Assembly: GCA_965232255.1 (NCBI GenBank)
Contig: OZ246962.1
Location: 2,728,001 to 2,792,000, forward strand
Length of the DNA stretch: 64,000 nucleotides
From: Endozoicomonas sp965232255
Lineage (GTDB): Bacteria; Pseudomonadota; Gammaproteobacteria; Pseudomonadales; Endozoicomonadaceae
Direction of reading: 5' to 3'
Below, piece after piece: positions 54,192-63,039 of this stretch. Positions within the stretch are counted from its first letter, which is position 1. Every line of letters starts with the position of its first letter. The notes beneath the pieces are model-generated. The model was not told where the DNA came from. It searched no databases and worked only from the letters and a program-made list of their open reading frames with translations. Made by a program: the position numbers and the translations under genes.

Positions 54192-55631
54192 GTGGCAGAT
54201 CACTTTGTGGACTGGCAGGAATGTGAGGCGGTGGCGGAAGCGATGATTCCGTTAATTGGCCGACTCTATCGGGATCATCACGTGGTGACGTCCATTTTCG
54301 GGCGTCCCATCATCAACCGCTCGGTGATTGATATTCTCAAGGCGCATAAGTTTGCTCGACAGATTGAGGATAATGGTTTGTCGGTGCGGGAAACCTACCC
54401 AGTCCTGACGGTTCTTGGTGGTCTTGATCTGGGGCCTGCGCGTATTGATATTGGCAAGCTGGCTGCAGGTTATCGTACTGTGGGGGCCGGGCAATCACTG
54501 GAGGAGTACATTACTGAGCAAGTGGCACCGGTCAGTAACGAGCACAAGCAAGCTCTGGGTGCCGGGCAGGATGTGATTCTTTATGGTTTTGGCCGCATAG
54601 GCCGGCTGGTAGCACGTATTCTGGTTGAACGTGCCGGTAGTGGTTCTGGTCTTAACCTGAGAGCCATCGTGGTCAGGCCCGGAGCCGCCGGAAACGATTT
54701 ACAAAAACGGGCCAGCCTGCTGCGCCGTGACTCGGTGCATGGCTCTTTTAATGGAGCTATCTCCGTGGATGAACAAAACCAGGTGATCTATGCCAACGGT
54801 GTGGCCATTCAGATTATCTACGCGCAATCGCCTGACACCATCGACTACACCCGGTACGGCATCAAGGATGCCGTACTGGTGGATAACACTGGTAAATGGC
54901 GCGATCGGGAAGGGCTAGAGCAGCATCTGCATTCTGCGGGCGTGGCTCGTGTGCTGCTTACTGCTCCGGGCAAGGGCGATATCAACAATATTGTTTACGG
55001 TGTTAACCATCAGGATATTGAACCCGGTGAGCCAATTCTTTCAGCGGCATCATGTACCACCAACGCCATTACGCCGGTGCTCAAGGCCATTAACGATCGC
55101 TTTGGCATTGAGCATGGCCATGTGGAGACGGTGCACTCTTATACCAATGATCAAAACCTGATTGATAACTACCACAAGGGCGAACGGCGCGGACGCAGCG
55201 CGGCGCTCAATATGGTGATTACCGAAACCGGTGCTGCCCGGGCTGTGGCCAAGGCATTGCCAGAGCTGACCGGAAAGTTAACCGGTAACGCTATTCGGGT
55301 GCCGACGCCCAATGTCTCCCTGGCCATTCTTAACCTGTCGCTGGTTAAAGCGACAACCCTGGCGGAGCTTAATGATTTCATGCGCGCGACGGCGCTCTAC
55401 TCGAGCCTGCAAAAGCAGGTGGCCTATGTTGCGTCCGGCGAAGCGGTGTCCAGTGACTTTGTCGGTAATCCTCGAGCCGGCATCGTTGATGGCAAAGCCA
55501 CGATTGTTGATCAGGCCGATGGTCGGCGCTGTGTGCTTTATGTCTGGTACGATAATGAGTTTGGCTACAGCTGCCAGGTCAACCGAATTTTGCAGTTTAT
55601 GACTGGAACCATGTTTCCATCAGTCCCCTGA
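54192..55631 (+). CDS. gap: Glyceraldehyde-3-phosphate dehydrogenase, long form
   Basis: 479 residues with a GTG start and GAGG upstream. The dehydrogenase core starts near residue 125 (VILYGFGRIGRLVARIL). The active-site Cys is in SAASCTTNA, and the catalytic His region is HSYTNDQNL. About 120 extra N-terminal residues precede the core, as in the large GAPDH next to mfd in Pseudomonas. The role in glycolysis versus gluconeogenesis is not readable. It is divergent from mfd across 292 nt. Confidence 0.93.
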   Translation: MADHFVDWQECEAVAEAMIPLIGRLYRDHHVVTSIFGRPIINRSVIDILKAHKFARQIEDNGLSVRETYPVLTVLGGLDLGPARIDIGKLAAGYRTVGAGQSLEEYITEQVAPVSNEHKQALGAGQDVILYGFGRIGRLVARILVERAGSGSGLNLRAIVVRPGAAGNDLQKRASLLRRDSVHGSFNGAISVDEQNQVIYANGVAIQIIYAQSPDTIDYTRYGIKDAVLVDNTGKWRDREGLEQHLHSAGVARVLLTAPGKGDINNIVYGVNHQDIEPGEPILSAASCTTNAITPVLKAINDRFGIEHGHVETVHSYTNDQNLIDNYHKGERRGRSAALNMVITETGAARAVAKALPELTGKLTGNAIRVPTPNVSLAILNLSLVKATTLAELNDFMRATALYSSLQKQVAYVASGEAVSSDFVGNPRAGIVDGKATIVDQADGRRCVLYVWYDNEFGYSCQVNRILQFMTGTMFPSVP

Positions 55632-56030
55632 GCGATTCCCTGAGTTCAGGCCGTGGGCTCCCCACTGGTGCTTACGGCGCCAAGACCTCCGACAGTTGTT
55701 GTTTACTGTCTGCGCGCAGACGTGGTTAAATGCTGTGCATTTCTTCCGTCATGTTTGATCCCGGTTCAAGTTGGTCCACGTATAGAGGCGCAAAGTGCGG
55801 CCAAAAAATCAGGTTGATCATTAAAACGTCAAATTAGAACAATTCTCATTTGCATATATGCATGGGTAAATTTAGAATTGGCCAAGAATTAGCAACTCGA
55901 TAATAAAACCCTGGCAAATTAAGGTCTTTTTATTCCCGCAATTTACGTTGTTTTCCGGCGGGAATGGCTGCAGTGGGGCTGCTCGTCAAGCCGTTCCAAC
56001 TATTGGCCGCTGACCCCTCGGAGAGTTTAG
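55632..56030. promoter_or_regulatory. 399-bp region upstream of feoABC, with a possible Fur box
   Basis: No gene. The stretch at 55833-55853 reads, on the minus strand, GCAAATGAGAATTGTTCTAAT, a partial match to the Fur consensus, and fits iron control of feo. An 8-bp inverted repeat with an 18-nt loop (ATTCCCGC / GCGGGAAT) lies at 55932-55965. A half FNR site (TTGATCATT) is near 55814. The ribosome site of feoA (GGAG) ends the region. Confidence 0.5.
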
Positions 56031-56264
56031 ATGAAGGTAACATTGGGCGAGCTGAACACTGGTGAGAGTGCCCAGGTAGCGGCTTTTCTGGATGCCGGTA
56101 GCGCTTACCGGCGCAAGCTGTTGGCTATGGGCCTGACTCCCGGAACCCGTTTTACCGTGCGCCGTGTTGCGCCCCTCGGCGATCCGATCGAGCTGGAGGT
56201 CAGAGGTTTCCACCTGGTCATCCGGCGTCATGAGGCAGCGGTTGTTGAGGTGGCCAAGGTATGA
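56031..56264 (+). CDS. feoA: Ferrous iron transport accessory protein FeoA
   Basis: 77 residues, a single SH3-like FeoA domain (LGELNTGESAQVAAF, then RKLLAMGLTPGTRFTV, EVRGFHLVIRRHEA). It assists FeoB in Fe2+ uptake. GGAG precedes the ATG. It overlaps feoB by ATGA. Confidence 0.95.
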   Translation: MKVTLGELNTGESAQVAAFLDAGSAYRRKLLAMGLTPGTRFTVRRVAPLGDPIELEVRGFHLVIRRHEAAVVEVAKV

Positions 56265-58597
56265 AGAATCACACCTTAGCCATCGTCGGTAATCCCAACT
56301 GTGGCAAGACGACGCTGTTCAATGCCCTGACCGGGGCGCGGCAACGGGTAGGCAACTGGCCTGGGGTGACGGTGGAAAAGCGCAGCGGGGTTTACACGTT
56401 TGCGAATCACTGTATTGAGGTGGTGGACCTGCCAGGTACTTACTGCCTTGATGTGGTTGATAGCACCGTTTCGTTGGATGAAAAAGTCGCCCGCGATTAT
56501 ATTCTTGAACGTGAAGCAGACCTGATCGTTAATATCCTTGACGCCTCCAATATTGAACGCAATCTCTATCTGACCACCGAATTGCTCGATATGGGCGTAC
56601 CGGTGATTGTGGTGCTCAACATGATGGACGTTGCCAAGGAAAAAGGCATTGTCATCGATGTTGACAAACTTTCCCTGGCGCTCGGTTGTCCGGTATTGAC
56701 GCTAGTGGCCAGCAAACCGGCGAGTGTCAAGGATTTTCTCAAGACCGTTAATGATTTTCTCGAGCAGGGCGTTGCCATTGCTCCTAGCCTGAATCTGGGC
56801 ATACCACTTGAACAGGCTATTGCTGCTGTTGCCACAGACTTGAACGAATCTGCGACGCTGGATAATCCGCTGTCGCTGCGCTGGCATGCGATAAAACTGC
56901 TCGAAGGTGATGCGGGCACTTTTCCGGAGCTGACGAGCCGTGTGGTTGAGACAGCCACAAGCCAGCGTCGGATGCTGGAGGCGAGCCAGGGCGAAGATCT
57001 GGATATTATTCTGGCCAGTCAGCGCTACGATGCCATTGGGCAGGTGATGGCAGCGGCGGTTCACTCCCGGGGTAGTGTCAGTCATTCGCTGACCGAAAGC
57101 ATCGACCGGGTGGTGTTGAACCGGGTGCTTGGTTTCCCGGTGTTTCTCGGGGTCATGTACCTGATGTTCATGTTTACCATCAACCTGGGGAGTGCCTTTA
57201 TCGACTTTTTCGATATTGCCAGCGGCACCTTGCTGGTGGAGGGGACGGCCCACTGGCTGAACTCGCTGGGAGCACCGGCGTGGCTGGTCACTTTGCTGGC
57301 CGATGGTATCGGTGGTGGTATCCAGACGGTATCGACATTTATTCCCGTTATCGCTTTTCTGTTTTTGTTTCTGTCCGTCCTGGAAGATTCCGGTTATATG
57401 GCCAGGGCAGCCTTTGTGGTTGACCGGCTGATGCGCTTTCTGGGACTGCCGGGCAAGGCATTTGTGCCCATGCTGGTGGGTTTTGGCTGTAATGTGCCGG
57501 CCATTATGGCGGCCCGAACGCTGGATAATGAGAAAGACCGCCTGCTGACCATCTCCATGGCGCCATTTATGTCCTGCGGTGCCCGCTTACCAGTATACGC
57601 CCTGTTTGCTGCGGCCTTTTTCCCACATTCTGGGCAGAACGTGGTGTTTGTGCTGTACCTTACCGGGATTCTGGCCGCCATCTTTACCGGAATGGTTCTC
57701 AAGCGCAGTATTCTTGGTGGCGACAGTTCGCCGTTTATTATGGAGCTGCCTAACTACCACTTACCATCGGTTACGCAAGTGCTGCTGCGGACGTGGGATC
57801 GCCTCAAGGCATTTATCATGCGCGCTGGCAAAGCAATTGTGCTGGTGGTAGTGGTACTCAATACTTTGAACGCCATCGGCACCGACGGCTCTTTTGGGCA
57901 TCAGAACAGCGATAGCTCGGTGCTCAGTAAAATTGGGCAGACCATCACGCCAATGTTTGCACCCATGGGCATGACCCAGGAGAACTGGCCGGCGGCCGTA
58001 GGCCTGTTTACTGGTATTCTGGCCAAAGAGGCGGTAGTCGGCACACTGGACTCCATGTACGGTGCGCTGGCCGCCGAGGAAAGTCCATCGGCACCGAGGG
58101 AGGAAGAATCCTTTGACCTGATGGCCGGACTGAGTAGTGCCGTCGCCTCCATTGGCAGTAATTTACGCGGGGTGAGCGATTCTGCGTCTGATCCGTTGGG
58201 CTTGCGGGTGGGTGATCTCTCTGATCTGAACGCCGTCGCTGAAGAACAGGAAATCGCCGTCTCTACCTTTGCGGTAATGGCCAAGCTGTTTCCCAGCAAC
58301 GCGGCGGTGATCGCCTACTTGTTGATGATTCTGCTGTACACCCCTTGTGTGGCTGCCCTGGGAGCCATTTATCGGGAAACCAGCCTGTCCTGGACACTGT
58401 TTATCGCCGGCTGGACTTTCTTTCTGGGTTACGCGGTGGCCACAGTCTATTACCAGCTCTCACTAGTGGCTGTTCAGCCCGGCGCAGCGTTGCTGTGGAT
58501 TGTTGCCATTGGCTTGATCATGTCGATCCTGGTCAGCCTGATGAAACGCACCGGAGCCGCCATACTGGAAGGGCGTGTTGATGTCAGCCCGCAATAG
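56261..58597 (+). CDS. feoB: Ferrous iron transporter FeoB
   Basis: 778 residues. The N-terminal GTPase has G1 GNPNCGKTTLF, G3 DLPGTY and G4 NMMD. A helical GDI region follows, then the membrane part with two gate segments (SGYMARAAFVVDRLMRFLGLPGKAFVPMLVGFGCNVPA and MSCGARLPVYALFAAAFF are in the expected order). A hydrophilic loop rich in Ser/Glu lies near 600-650. It imports Fe2+ under low oxygen. Central gene of feoABC. Confidence 0.97.
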   Translation: MKNHTLAIVGNPNCGKTTLFNALTGARQRVGNWPGVTVEKRSGVYTFANHCIEVVDLPGTYCLDVVDSTVSLDEKVARDYILEREADLIVNILDASNIERNLYLTTELLDMGVPVIVVLNMMDVAKEKGIVIDVDKLSLALGCPVLTLVASKPASVKDFLKTVNDFLEQGVAIAPSLNLGIPLEQAIAAVATDLNESATLDNPLSLRWHAIKLLEGDAGTFPELTSRVVETATSQRRMLEASQGEDLDIILASQRYDAIGQVMAAAVHSRGSVSHSLTESIDRVVLNRVLGFPVFLGVMYLMFMFTINLGSAFIDFFDIASGTLLVEGTAHWLNSLGAPAWLVTLLADGIGGGIQTVSTFIPVIAFLFLFLSVLEDSGYMARAAFVVDRLMRFLGLPGKAFVPMLVGFGCNVPAIMAARTLDNEKDRLLTISMAPFMSCGARLPVYALFAAAFFPHSGQNVVFVLYLTGILAAIFTGMVLKRSILGGDSSPFIMELPNYHLPSVTQVLLRTWDRLKAFIMRAGKAIVLVVVVLNTLNAIGTDGSFGHQNSDSSVLSKIGQTITPMFAPMGMTQENWPAAVGLFTGILAKEAVVGTLDSMYGALAAEESPSAPREEESFDLMAGLSSAVASIGSNLRGVSDSASDPLGLRVGDLSDLNAVAEEQEIAVSTFAVMAKLFPSNAAVIAYLLMILLYTPCVAALGAIYRETSLSWTLFIAGWTFFLGYAVATVYYQLSLVAVQPGAALLWIVAIGLIMSILVSLMKRTGAAILEGRVDVSPQ

Positions 58598-58615
58598 CTG
58601 TGTTGGGGGTGAGCC

Positions 58616-58873
58616 ATGCTGATTAAAATTCGTGATTATTTACAGCAGCACAAGGTGTGCACCCTGGCCGACCTGAGTGTGAAATTCAACACCTCGCCAG
58701 AAGCCATGCGCGGTATGCTTGGTCACTGGTTGAGAAAGGGGCAGCTTTGCTGCGATCGGTCGAGTTGTTTGCTGGCTTGCAACAAGGGCTGCATCTCTTG
58801 CGATCCGGCGGAGTTGGAAATTTACCGCTGGTTGGGCAAGTCGTCGCAGATCCCCCTGTGCGCTGTCGATTAG
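58616..58873 (+). CDS. feoC: FeoC-like protein
   Basis: 85 residues: a winged-helix N-terminal part (LADLSVKFNTSPEAMRGML) followed by a Cys cluster with C51, C55, C59 and C62. This may hold an iron-sulfur cluster, as reported for other FeoC proteins. It lies 18 nt after feoB. Its 3' end overlaps the convergent methyltransferase gene by 4 nt. Confidence 0.88.
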   Translation: MLIKIRDYLQQHKVCTLADLSVKFNTSPEAMRGMLGHWLRKGQLCCDRSSCLLACNKGCISCDPAELEIYRWLGKSSQIPLCAVD

Positions 58874-59397
58874 GCGTTTGCTTTCTGATAGAGATAGACG
58901 GGAGTTTGGTAAAGGTCGTTAGCTTGAATGATTCTCACCGGTTCGCTGCCCGGCAAGCTGAATGTGTGGGTTACCAGCCAGCACCCCGGCGGTAGCCGGG
59001 GAATGATTTCCTGTTCAATGCGTGCCATGGCGCCCGGATAGAGATAGCAAACGATCATTCCGGTGCTGCTGAGGTCAGCAGTAAAGAAATCCTTTCTTAT
59101 GACTTTTGCTTTACGAAACCAATGAGTAAACAGGGCTGGCAGCGGTGAACGCTCCCAGCCCTGAATCGTTGCGTGTGGGTATTGTGCCTGCAAAACGGGC
59201 AGCAGATGGCCCCAGCCACAACCTAACTCAATAATGTCACCGTGAACGGTGTCGGGCAGAATATCAGCGATAGCGGCCCGGACTTTGCGCGAAGTGGGAG
59301 TAGGGCCAATGCCCAGGCGGATGGTCCAGAACAGGATGGAACCGGCGCCCAGGCAGACCAGAGTTTCAGCAATGATTGATATTATTATTGAAATCAA
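58870..59397 (-). CDS. Class I SAM-dependent methyltransferase with N-terminal membrane helix
   Basis: 175 residues. Residues about 3-25 are hydrophobic and may anchor it in the membrane. The SAM motif IIELGCGWGHLL (about 55-66) is followed by an acidic position at the end of the next strand (GWERSP). The substrate is unknown. It is convergent with feoC. The DUF2147 gene lies just upstream on the same strand (11-nt gap). Confidence 0.85.
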   Translation of the reverse strand: MISIIISIIAETLVCLGAGSILFWTIRLGIGPTPTSRKVRAAIADILPDTVHGDIIELGCGWGHLLPVLQAQYPHATIQGWERSPLPALFTHWFRKAKVIRKDFFTADLSSTGMIVCYLYPGAMARIEQEIIPRLPPGCWLVTHTFSLPGSEPVRIIQANDLYQTPVYLYQKANA

Positions 59398-59408
59398 AGT
59401 ATTGAACG

Positions 59409-59852
59409 CTACTGTTCAACCCGTTCCCAGGTTTGAGAACGGCCAATCAAAGAAAAACCGATATAACCGCGAACTACCAGCTTGTTGCCATCGTCCAGTA
59501 ATTTCATATTGGCACTGTAGATCTTGCCCGACTCCGGGTCGATAATCTTGCCATCGTCATACTTGTCACCTTGTGTCTCCATGCCCCAGAGAATGGTCAT
59601 GCCTTCGATCTGCTGATCTTTACGCTCACCCTCGCACTTTGTGCAGATGCTTTCTTGTTTGGCCGGGTCAAGAATTTTGCTGATGGTACCGGCGAAAGTG
59701 CCATTGTCCTCAGTGATGGTAACGTAACTTTTGGCCTCGCCAGTGGTATCGTCAATGGTTTTCCAGACACCTGCCGGGGACGCGGCCAGCGTCACGCAAG
59801 ACAGTGTGGCAGACAACAAGCCAATGGAGAGGGCACTTTTTTTCAACAACAT
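59409..59852 (-). CDS. DUF2147 exported protein
   Basis: 147 residues with a signal peptide (basic start, hydrophobic core, cleavage near LAASPA). The DUF2147 pattern is present: GVWKTIDDTTGEAKSYVTI, CTKCEGERKD with two Cys, ILWGM, and the closing GFSLIGRSQTWERV. The family is exported and uncharacterised, with a probable beta-barrel-like small fold. Confidence 0.85.
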   Translation of the reverse strand: MLLKKSALSIGLLSATLSCVTLAASPAGVWKTIDDTTGEAKSYVTITEDNGTFAGTISKILDPAKQESICTKCEGERKDQQIEGMTILWGMETQGDKYDDGKIIDPESGKIYSANMKLLDDGNKLVVRGYIGFSLIGRSQTWERVEQ

Positions 59853-59918
59853 ATTTTTAGCAACACTCCGGAGTATTCAACGCAATCACTCTGATCATTC
59901 ATGATTTAACCAGTACGG

Positions 59919-60953
59919 TCAATCGTTAAGGTGAAACAACTTGCCTCGTACGCTTTTGCGAAATCCCGTGGGTGTCAGTTGATAGCGTCGTTTAAATAAC
60001 CGGGCAAAGTAATCGGCATCGTCATAGCCCACCTGTACGGCGATCTCGCCAATGCTCAAATCGGTGTTTTTTAACAAATCCCGGGCCTGCTCCAGGCGAA
60101 TATTACGCACATATTCCATGGGCGCTGTACGGGTGGCCTGCTGAAAGCGACGGTTCAGGGTGCGGTAATTGAGGCCTGATAGCTGACATAATTGCTCAAT
60201 GGATAGATCATCAGCAAACCGATGTTGTATGTAATCCTGCAAGGAAACAATCACCTCGTCCTGATGGCTGGTGGTGTGATCATCGGCAAAATGGGTGTCT
60301 TTGAAGGGTTTGCGGATTTCATGGGAAAACTGCTGCTCCACCTTTTGCGCGATGGCATCGTTCAGGGCAACGCCAATCAGGTAAACCATCAAGTCAGCCA
60401 CTGAGTTCACGCTGCCCGCACAGTAGATGCGCCCGGCACGAGTGATCAGATGGTTAGGCTTGAAGGCCACACTTGGAAAGAAACGTTGCAGTTTTTCCAT
60501 ATAAAACCAGTGTGTGGTCGCTGGCTGCTGCTCCAACAGTCCAGCGGCAGCCATAAAGGCTACCCCGGTGCCTGCGGCAACAAATACTGCACCTTCGTCG
60601 TATTGTTGCTTAAGCCAGGCGACCAGTGCCGGATTCTTACGCACCACTGGCAACGGATTGCGCCACAATGCCGGTACCAGAATCAGGTTCCCGGTATCAC
60701 TTTGACTGAAGGTGCAATCAGGCGTCAGTGACAGACCACCGGTAGTGACGATTGGTGTCAGAGCCTCAGCGCAAAAATGCACCTCAAGTTTTTTTTTGCT
60801 CACCGATGCTGCCCTGGCGTAGGTTGTGGCTGCTTCCAGCATTTCCAGCGGCAATGTCACGCTGGTGGCGATCATATGCTCCACCAGTGGTACCAGCACA
60901 CGGCACAAGGTAAGCCCGTGAGGTGAATTCGAAGATGATGAATAGTGGAACAT
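59919..60953 (-). CDS. GlxA-type AraC family transcriptional regulator
   Basis: 344 residues. The N-terminal half is a DJ-1/PfpI-like domain (VLVPLVEHM..., AAGTGVAFMAAAGLL) and the C-terminal part (about 230-335) is the AraC double helix-turn-helix (SIEQLCQLSGLNYRTLNRRFQQATRTAP). It is divergent from fabY over about 170 nt and may regulate it; the ligand is unknown. A Met at 60872 has a GGAG but would cut into the conserved domain. Confidence 0.88.
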   Translation of the reverse strand: MFHYSSSSNSPHGLTLCRVLVPLVEHMIATSVTLPLEMLEAATTYARAASVSKKKLEVHFCAEALTPIVTTGGLSLTPDCTFSQSDTGNLILVPALWRNPLPVVRKNPALVAWLKQQYDEGAVFVAAGTGVAFMAAAGLLEQQPATTHWFYMEKLQRFFPSVAFKPNHLITRAGRIYCAGSVNSVADLMVYLIGVALNDAIAQKVEQQFSHEIRKPFKDTHFADDHTTSHQDEVIVSLQDYIQHRFADDLSIEQLCQLSGLNYRTLNRRFQQATRTAPMEYVRNIRLEQARDLLKNTDLSIGEIAVQVGYDDADYFARLFKRRYQLTPTGFRKSVRGKLFHLND

Positions 60954-61120
60954 TGGTTAAAAAATGTCTTGTTTGTCGGTATATTTGTCTTATTTGTCCG
61001 CTTAACTTTACCACGAAATCATTAAACTAGTGCCACTTGATATTTACTTGCTTATCTTTACTTATCCCTGACGAGAGCCCAAGGCCAGCACAGGGATCTG
61101 TTGCTGTTCAGGAGTGTGGT

Positions 61121-62953
61121 TTGTCCCGTTTACCCGTTATTGTCGCTCAAGGAGGAGTCAGTCCGGCTGGAAGAACTTCTGGTTTTCACGGTTATCGTCG
61201 TCTGGTTCTCGATTCTCTCAATGACCAGTCGCAGCGGGATACGCTGGAGGCTTTGCGCGTATTGCGAAACTTGCCGGCTGAGTCCAGTCGGAATGAGATT
61301 CTATCTGCCACGCTGATTCGCAAACTGGAACAGAACCTGTTCAACAGCGAAGCCATTCCCATGCACCTGACTATCGCTGCCGCAGCCGACTCGGAAATTA
61401 TTCTCAGCGGTCGTCGCCTACCGAGCCCACTGCCAGATTTGTGGCAAATGGAGAAGCTGGAAGATGGGCGAGTCAAGGTGCGGATTACCGACAATCAGCA
61501 ACTGATGGTACCGGCGACCCGAGCCTCTCTGGTCAGTGCTGCCGGACAGCTGCCGGGCGGCTTTGCTCCGGAAAAGCTCTATCAGTCCCGCCACCATCCG
61601 CGCTCGTTGGCCATGACCGTGTTTGGTGCTTCTGACGCCATGTGTTCTGCTGGTCTGGACTGGCAATTAGTGAAACAGAAACTGGCGCCCGAGCAAGTGG
61701 CGGTGTATTCCGGGAGTGCCATGGGTCAGCTGGATTTCAATGGCAACGGCGGTCTGCTTCAGGCGCGACTGCTGGGTAAGAGAGTGACCTCGAAACAGTG
61801 TCCGCTCGGTTTTGCTGAAATGTCAGCGGACTTTATCAATGCCTATATTCTGGGTTCCCTGGGTGGTACTGGCACAGCCATGGGCGCGTGTGCTTCCATG
61901 CTTTACAACCTTGAGCGGGCTGCGACAGAAATTCGTACTGGCCGTCGTCGTCTGGTAATTGTTGGTAACAGTGAGGCGCCCATCACGCCGGAAGTGATGG
62001 AAGGCTATACGACCATGGGTGCCTTGGCCACCGATGTTGCCCTGCGTCAGCTTGATGGCCTGGCCGATGGTGACGATCCGCACTGGCGTACAGCGTGTCG
62101 TCCCTTTGGCAACAATGCCGGTTTCACCATTGCCGAATCCAGCCAGTTTCTGGTGCTGATGGATGATGAGCTGGCCCTTGAGTGCGGGGCTGAGATTCTC
62201 GGTGCCGTGGCGGATGTGTTTATCAACGCTGATGGGTACAAAAAATCCATCTCGGCGCCCGGCGCGGGTAACCACTTGACCATGGCCCGGGCTGCGGCTC
62301 TCGGACGCGCCATTGCCGGTGACGAAGCCTTGCGTTATCGCAGTTTTGTCCAGGCCCACGGCACCGGCACTCCGCAAAACCGCGTAACAGAATCGCAAAT
62401 ACTCAGCGCCACTGCCAAGGCTTTTGGTATGGACAAGTGGCCGGTAGCGGCAGTGAAAAGCTATCTGGGGCATTCCATTGGTGCCGCTGGTGGCGATCAG
62501 ATTATGGCAACGCTGGGCGTCTGGAAACACGGCATTATTCCCGGCATCCAGAGCACCGACGCCTTGGCCGAAGATGTGCACTCAGATCACCTCCATATTC
62601 TGCTGGATCACCTTGAGACTGACACCATGGACCTGGCCCTGGTCAACGCCAAGGGATTTGGTGGTAACAACGCCACTGCCTTACTGCTCAGTCCTGAACT
62701 GACCCATAAGATGCTCAAGGCACGGCACGGCAATACGACTATGATGCAGTGGCTACAGCGCAATGAGTCCATTAGCTTGCAGCAGCTGGACTACGAACAG
62801 CGTTGTCGGCTGGGGGCATTCAACCCGATCTATCAGTTTGGTGAGGGGGTGATTGATGGGGCCGATCTGGATTTCACCGATCAGCGTATTCAGGTGCCTG
62901 GTTTTGGTCAGGCATTGAACCTGGAGGTGGAAAATCCATTCTGGACGTTTTAA
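61121..62953 (+). CDS. fabY: Beta-ketoacyl-ACP synthase FabY
   Basis: 610 residues. FabY is the enzyme that starts fatty-acid synthesis in Pseudomonas aeruginosa instead of FabH. The protein begins LSRLPVIVAQGG and keeps the family order. The catalytic Cys is in TAMGACASML, with His residues in AHGTGTPQNR and YLGHSIGAAGGD. The start is a TTG at 61121 with GGAG 6 nt before it; the open frame extends to 61037 without support. Some spacing differs from P. aeruginosa FabY, with short deletions near the N-terminus. Confidence 0.88.
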   Translation: MSRLPVIVAQGGVSPAGRTSGFHGYRRLVLDSLNDQSQRDTLEALRVLRNLPAESSRNEILSATLIRKLEQNLFNSEAIPMHLTIAAAADSEIILSGRRLPSPLPDLWQMEKLEDGRVKVRITDNQQLMVPATRASLVSAAGQLPGGFAPEKLYQSRHHPRSLAMTVFGASDAMCSAGLDWQLVKQKLAPEQVAVYSGSAMGQLDFNGNGGLLQARLLGKRVTSKQCPLGFAEMSADFINAYILGSLGGTGTAMGACASMLYNLERAATEIRTGRRRLVIVGNSEAPITPEVMEGYTTMGALATDVALRQLDGLADGDDPHWRTACRPFGNNAGFTIAESSQFLVLMDDELALECGAEILGAVADVFINADGYKKSISAPGAGNHLTMARAAALGRAIAGDEALRYRSFVQAHGTGTPQNRVTESQILSATAKAFGMDKWPVAAVKSYLGHSIGAAGGDQIMATLGVWKHGIIPGIQSTDALAEDVHSDHLHILLDHLETDTMDLALVNAKGFGGNNATALLLSPELTHKMLKARHGNTTMMQWLQRNESISLQQLDYEQRCRLGAFNPIYQFGEGVIDGADLDFTDQRIQVPGFGQALNLEVENPFWTF

Positions 62954-62968
62954 GTCGCTAGCGTCGAA

Positions 62969-62990
62969 GGCTGCCATCAATATGGCAGCC
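62969..62990 (+). terminator. Hairpin after fabY
   Basis: A perfect 9-bp stem (GGCTGCCAT / ATGGCAGCC) with a CAAT loop lies 16 nt after the stop. No T run follows, so it may be a weak or bidirectional terminator between fabY and the convergent hdc gene. Confidence 0.6.
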
Positions 62991-63039
62991 TGATCCGGCG
63001 GATGCTACGTGGTATGGGGAGAGAATTTCACCGTCCTGC

